Part shown: piece by piece, positions 5,932 through 7,447 of the stretch | Layout of the letters: the number at the start of each line of letters is the position of its first letter | Numbering within the stretch: position 1 is the first letter of the stretch | Source of the DNA: CAYTQK01 sp964439745 | GTDB taxonomy: Bacteria > Desulfobacterota > Desulfobacteria > Desulfobacterales > Desulfosudaceae | Direction of reading: 5' to 3' | Assembly: GCA_964439745.1 (NCBI GenBank) | Contig: CAYTQK010000167.1 | Coordinates: forward strand, 1 to 7,447 | DNA: 7,447 bases | Position numbers and translations under genes: made by a program | Notes under the pieces: generated by a model | The model's input: the letters and a program-made list of their open reading frames with translations, nothing else | Databases searched by the model: none | Told to the model about the DNA's origin: nothing

Positions 5932-6219
5932 ATGAATATTTATGTTGGAAACCTGACAGCCGGATTTACCCGGGAAGGGCTGAAAGCCCTGTTCGCCGAA
6001 TTCGGCGAAGTGGAAAGCGCCAATATCATTCTGGACAGATACACCGGCCAGTCCAAGGGCTATGGTTTTGTGGAAATGCCCAGCAATTCGGAAGCCGACA
6101 AGGCCATCAAGGCCCTTAACCGCAAATTTGTCGAGGGCAATACCCTCAAGGTCAACCCGGCCGATCCGGGCGGCAAGAAGAAGAAAAAGCGCAAGGGCAA
6201 AAGGCGGGGACGTCCCTGA
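5932..6219 (+). CDS. RRM-domain RNA-binding protein with basic tail
   Basis: This 95-residue protein consists of one RNA-recognition motif followed by a basic tail. RNP2 is I-Y-V-G-N-L (3-8) and RNP1 is K-G-Y-G-F-V-E-M (42-49), both with the aromatic residues that stack on RNA bases. The loop D-R-Y-T-G-Q-S-K-G is typical of bacterial glycine-rich-type RRM proteins. After about residue 78 the tail is almost wholly Gly, Lys and Arg, ending R-R-G-R-P, and probably adds non-specific RNA affinity. The ATG at 5932 is chosen because AAGGA lies six bases upstream and the RRM begins at residue 2; the 17 in-frame codons before it start inside the csp terminator. No separate promoter is evident between that terminator and the gene, so expression may rely on read-through from csp. 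RRM proteins are cold-induced in cyanobacteria; a shared cold-response role with csp is inference. Confidence 0.93.
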   Translation: MNIYVGNLTAGFTREGLKALFAEFGEVESANIILDRYTGQSKGYGFVEMPSNSEADKAIKALNRKFVEGNTLKVNPADPGGKKKKKRKGKRRGRP

Positions 6220-6254
6220 CCTGTTCGCCGAGCGCATACACACAAATCCCCCCA

Positions 6255-6288
6255 GAGACTGGTCAGCCCCCCGGCAACGACCAGTCTC
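6255..6288. terminator. Inverted repeat between convergent genes, possible bidirectional terminator
   Basis: GAGACTGGTC (6255-6264) and GACCAGTCTC (6279-6288) are perfect 10-bp inverted repeats around a 14-base C-rich loop. They lie between the RRM stop (6219) and the converging MFS gene, and overlap the MFS stop codon (6287-6289). There is no T run on either side, so it is not a classic intrinsic terminator, though its position suits stopping transcription or protecting 3' ends. Confidence 0.45.
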
Positions 6289-7438
6289 AGGCCGGTTCCG
6301 GGGCGCGCAGAACCGCCCACAGGATCAGACCGCCGGCCACGGCCACCGCGGCGCTGCCGATAAACAGCGGCGCCGAGCCCACCAGGTCAAAAAAATACCC
6401 ACTGACAAAAACCCCGGTCATCATGCCCAGGCCGAAGCTGACGGCATTATTGACGCCCTGCCCCAGCGTCTTGCCGCCTTCCGGGCTGACCCGGTCAATA
6501 TACAGAATACTGGCCATGTGAAAGGCACCGTAGGGCACCGCGTGCAGCAGCTGAGAGATCAGCACCGCCGCCGCCGACACGGCGAAATAAATCATGACCC
6601 AGCGGACGGCCGCCACGAAAAAGGAAAAGACCAGCACCCGTTCCAGGGAAAACCGGGAAAAAAGCCGGTTGGACCCGATCATGACGGTGATCTCGGCGAT
6701 GGAGGCCAGGGCCCAGGCAAAGCCGATAAAGGTATTCCCGAAGCCCATCTCTTCCAGGTGAATGGAAAAAAAGCCGTAATAGGTGCCATGGCTGAAGAGC
6801 ATCAGAAAGGCGCAGAAGAGAAATCCCAAAATTTTTTTTCTGCCCAGCAATCCGGCCGCATCCTTCGTTCTCCGGGGTTCGTCCTTGACCGCCGGCAGGG
6901 CGAAGGCACTGACCGAGTGCATCAATACCCCGGCCAGGATGAGGGGAATAATGATGCTCACCGGGGCCACCTCGGTGACCCGGCCCAGGACCGTCACCAC
7001 CGTGACGAAACTGACCGTTCCCCAGGCCCGGATCTTGCCGTAGCTCTTTTTCTGGTCGCCCAGGATGTCCATGGAATAAGCTTCCATGAAGGAAATGACC
7101 GGGGCGCGAAAAATCCCGTAGCAAAAGACGATGACCAGCATGAGATAAAAATCGGTGGTGAACAGCAGAAAACTCCAGGCCCCGGCGCAGACAAAATTAC
7201 ACAGCACGTACAAGGGCTTGCGGACACTGTAGCGGTCGGCCAGGGCGCCCCACAGCAGAGGAAAAACAACAGTGGTGCCGGTCCGGGCGGCGAACAGTCC
7301 CCCAATCTGGAGACCGGAAAAGCCCAGGTGGTAGCAATAGAGGTTGAAAAACGGCAGGAAAATACCCAGCACCCCGAAGAACAGGAAATACTGCAGGGAC
7401 AGGACAAACCGATAATACCGGGTGTTGAGCGGGGACAC
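6287..7438 (-). CDS. Major facilitator superfamily transporter (MFS_1-like / HcaT-NupG-LacY-type)
   Basis: This 383-residue inner-membrane protein has about 12 hydrophobic segments in two halves, separated by a hydrophilic central loop near residues 182-202. The loop between helices 2 and 3 carries the MFS motif G-A-L-A-D-R-Y-S-V-R-K (64-74). Y-G-K-I-R-A-W-G-T-V-S-F (133-144) resembles the F-G-R-x-R-x-W-G-S motif of the HcaT/nucleoside-symporter branch, which usually imports small organic substrates with protons. The substrate cannot be told. The start used is GTG at 7438, with GGAGG only four bases upstream at the window edge. The frame remains open to the edge, so a start outside the window is possible, but helix 1 begins at about residue 9, which fits the GTG. 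It converges on the RRM gene and shares no obvious function with it. Confidence 0.88.
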   Translation of the reverse strand: MSPLNTRYYRFVLSLQYFLFFGVLGIFLPFFNLYCYHLGFSGLQIGGLFAARTGTTVVFPLLWGALADRYSVRKPLYVLCNFVCAGAWSFLLFTTDFYLMLVIVFCYGIFRAPVISFMEAYSMDILGDQKKSYGKIRAWGTVSFVTVVTVLGRVTEVAPVSIIIPLILAGVLMHSVSAFALPAVKDEPRRTKDAAGLLGRKKILGFLFCAFLMLFSHGTYYGFFSIHLEEMGFGNTFIGFAWALASIAEITVMIGSNRLFSRFSLERVLVFSFFVAAVRWVMIYFAVSAAAVLISQLLHAVPYGAFHMASILYIDRVSPEGGKTLGQGVNNAVSFGLGMMTGVFVSGYFFDLVGSAPLFIGSAAVAVAGGLILWAVLRAPEPA

Positions 7439-7447
7439 ATCGCCTCC

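Overview
The window comes from a fairly GC-rich bacterium with a Gram-negative type of cell wall: it encodes Mpl, the muropeptide-recycling ligase of meso-diaminopimelate peptidoglycan. The mix of anaerobe-style fatty/aromatic acyl-CoA dehydrogenases, a small RRM protein with a lysine-rich tail, a CspA-family protein and ArfB suggests a Desulfobacterota (deltaproteobacterial) genome. That placement is an impression from gene content, not a search result.

Left part (1-3453, minus strand): an operon-like run of three genes read right to left. First comes a degenerate acyl-CoA dehydrogenase-like protein (3376-2138), then a flavin-motif-bearing acyl-CoA dehydrogenase (2090-816), then, 15 bp further on, an unrecognised protein (800 to beyond the left edge) built from two diverged copies of one domain. 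A consensus -35 element and a weak extended -10 lie just upstream of the first gene. The two dehydrogenases share signature words, and neither has glutamate at the two usual catalytic positions. They look like subunits of one heteromeric enzyme on an unknown CoA-ester.

Middle (3474-5397): mpl (minus) and arfB (plus) are divergently transcribed. Their starts are about 60-75 bp apart and a TATTAT/TATAAT pair overlaps near the mpl start.

Right-centre (5434-6288, plus): a cold-shock unit. A strong extended -10 promoter is followed by a leader of about 139 nt, a CspA-family gene, a textbook intrinsic terminator, and directly after it an RRM RNA-binding protein gene. The leader holds the most interesting structure in the window: an eight-base segment perfectly complementary to the csp Shine-Dalgarno region, plus an upstream hairpin whose arms can pair in competing ways and which is followed by five U residues. 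This is a candidate cis-acting RNA switch.

Right end (6287-7438, minus): a 12-helix MFS transporter gene converging on the RRM gene, with a 10-bp perfect inverted repeat overlapping its stop codon. I found no tRNA or rRNA genes, CRISPR arrays or insertion sequences.
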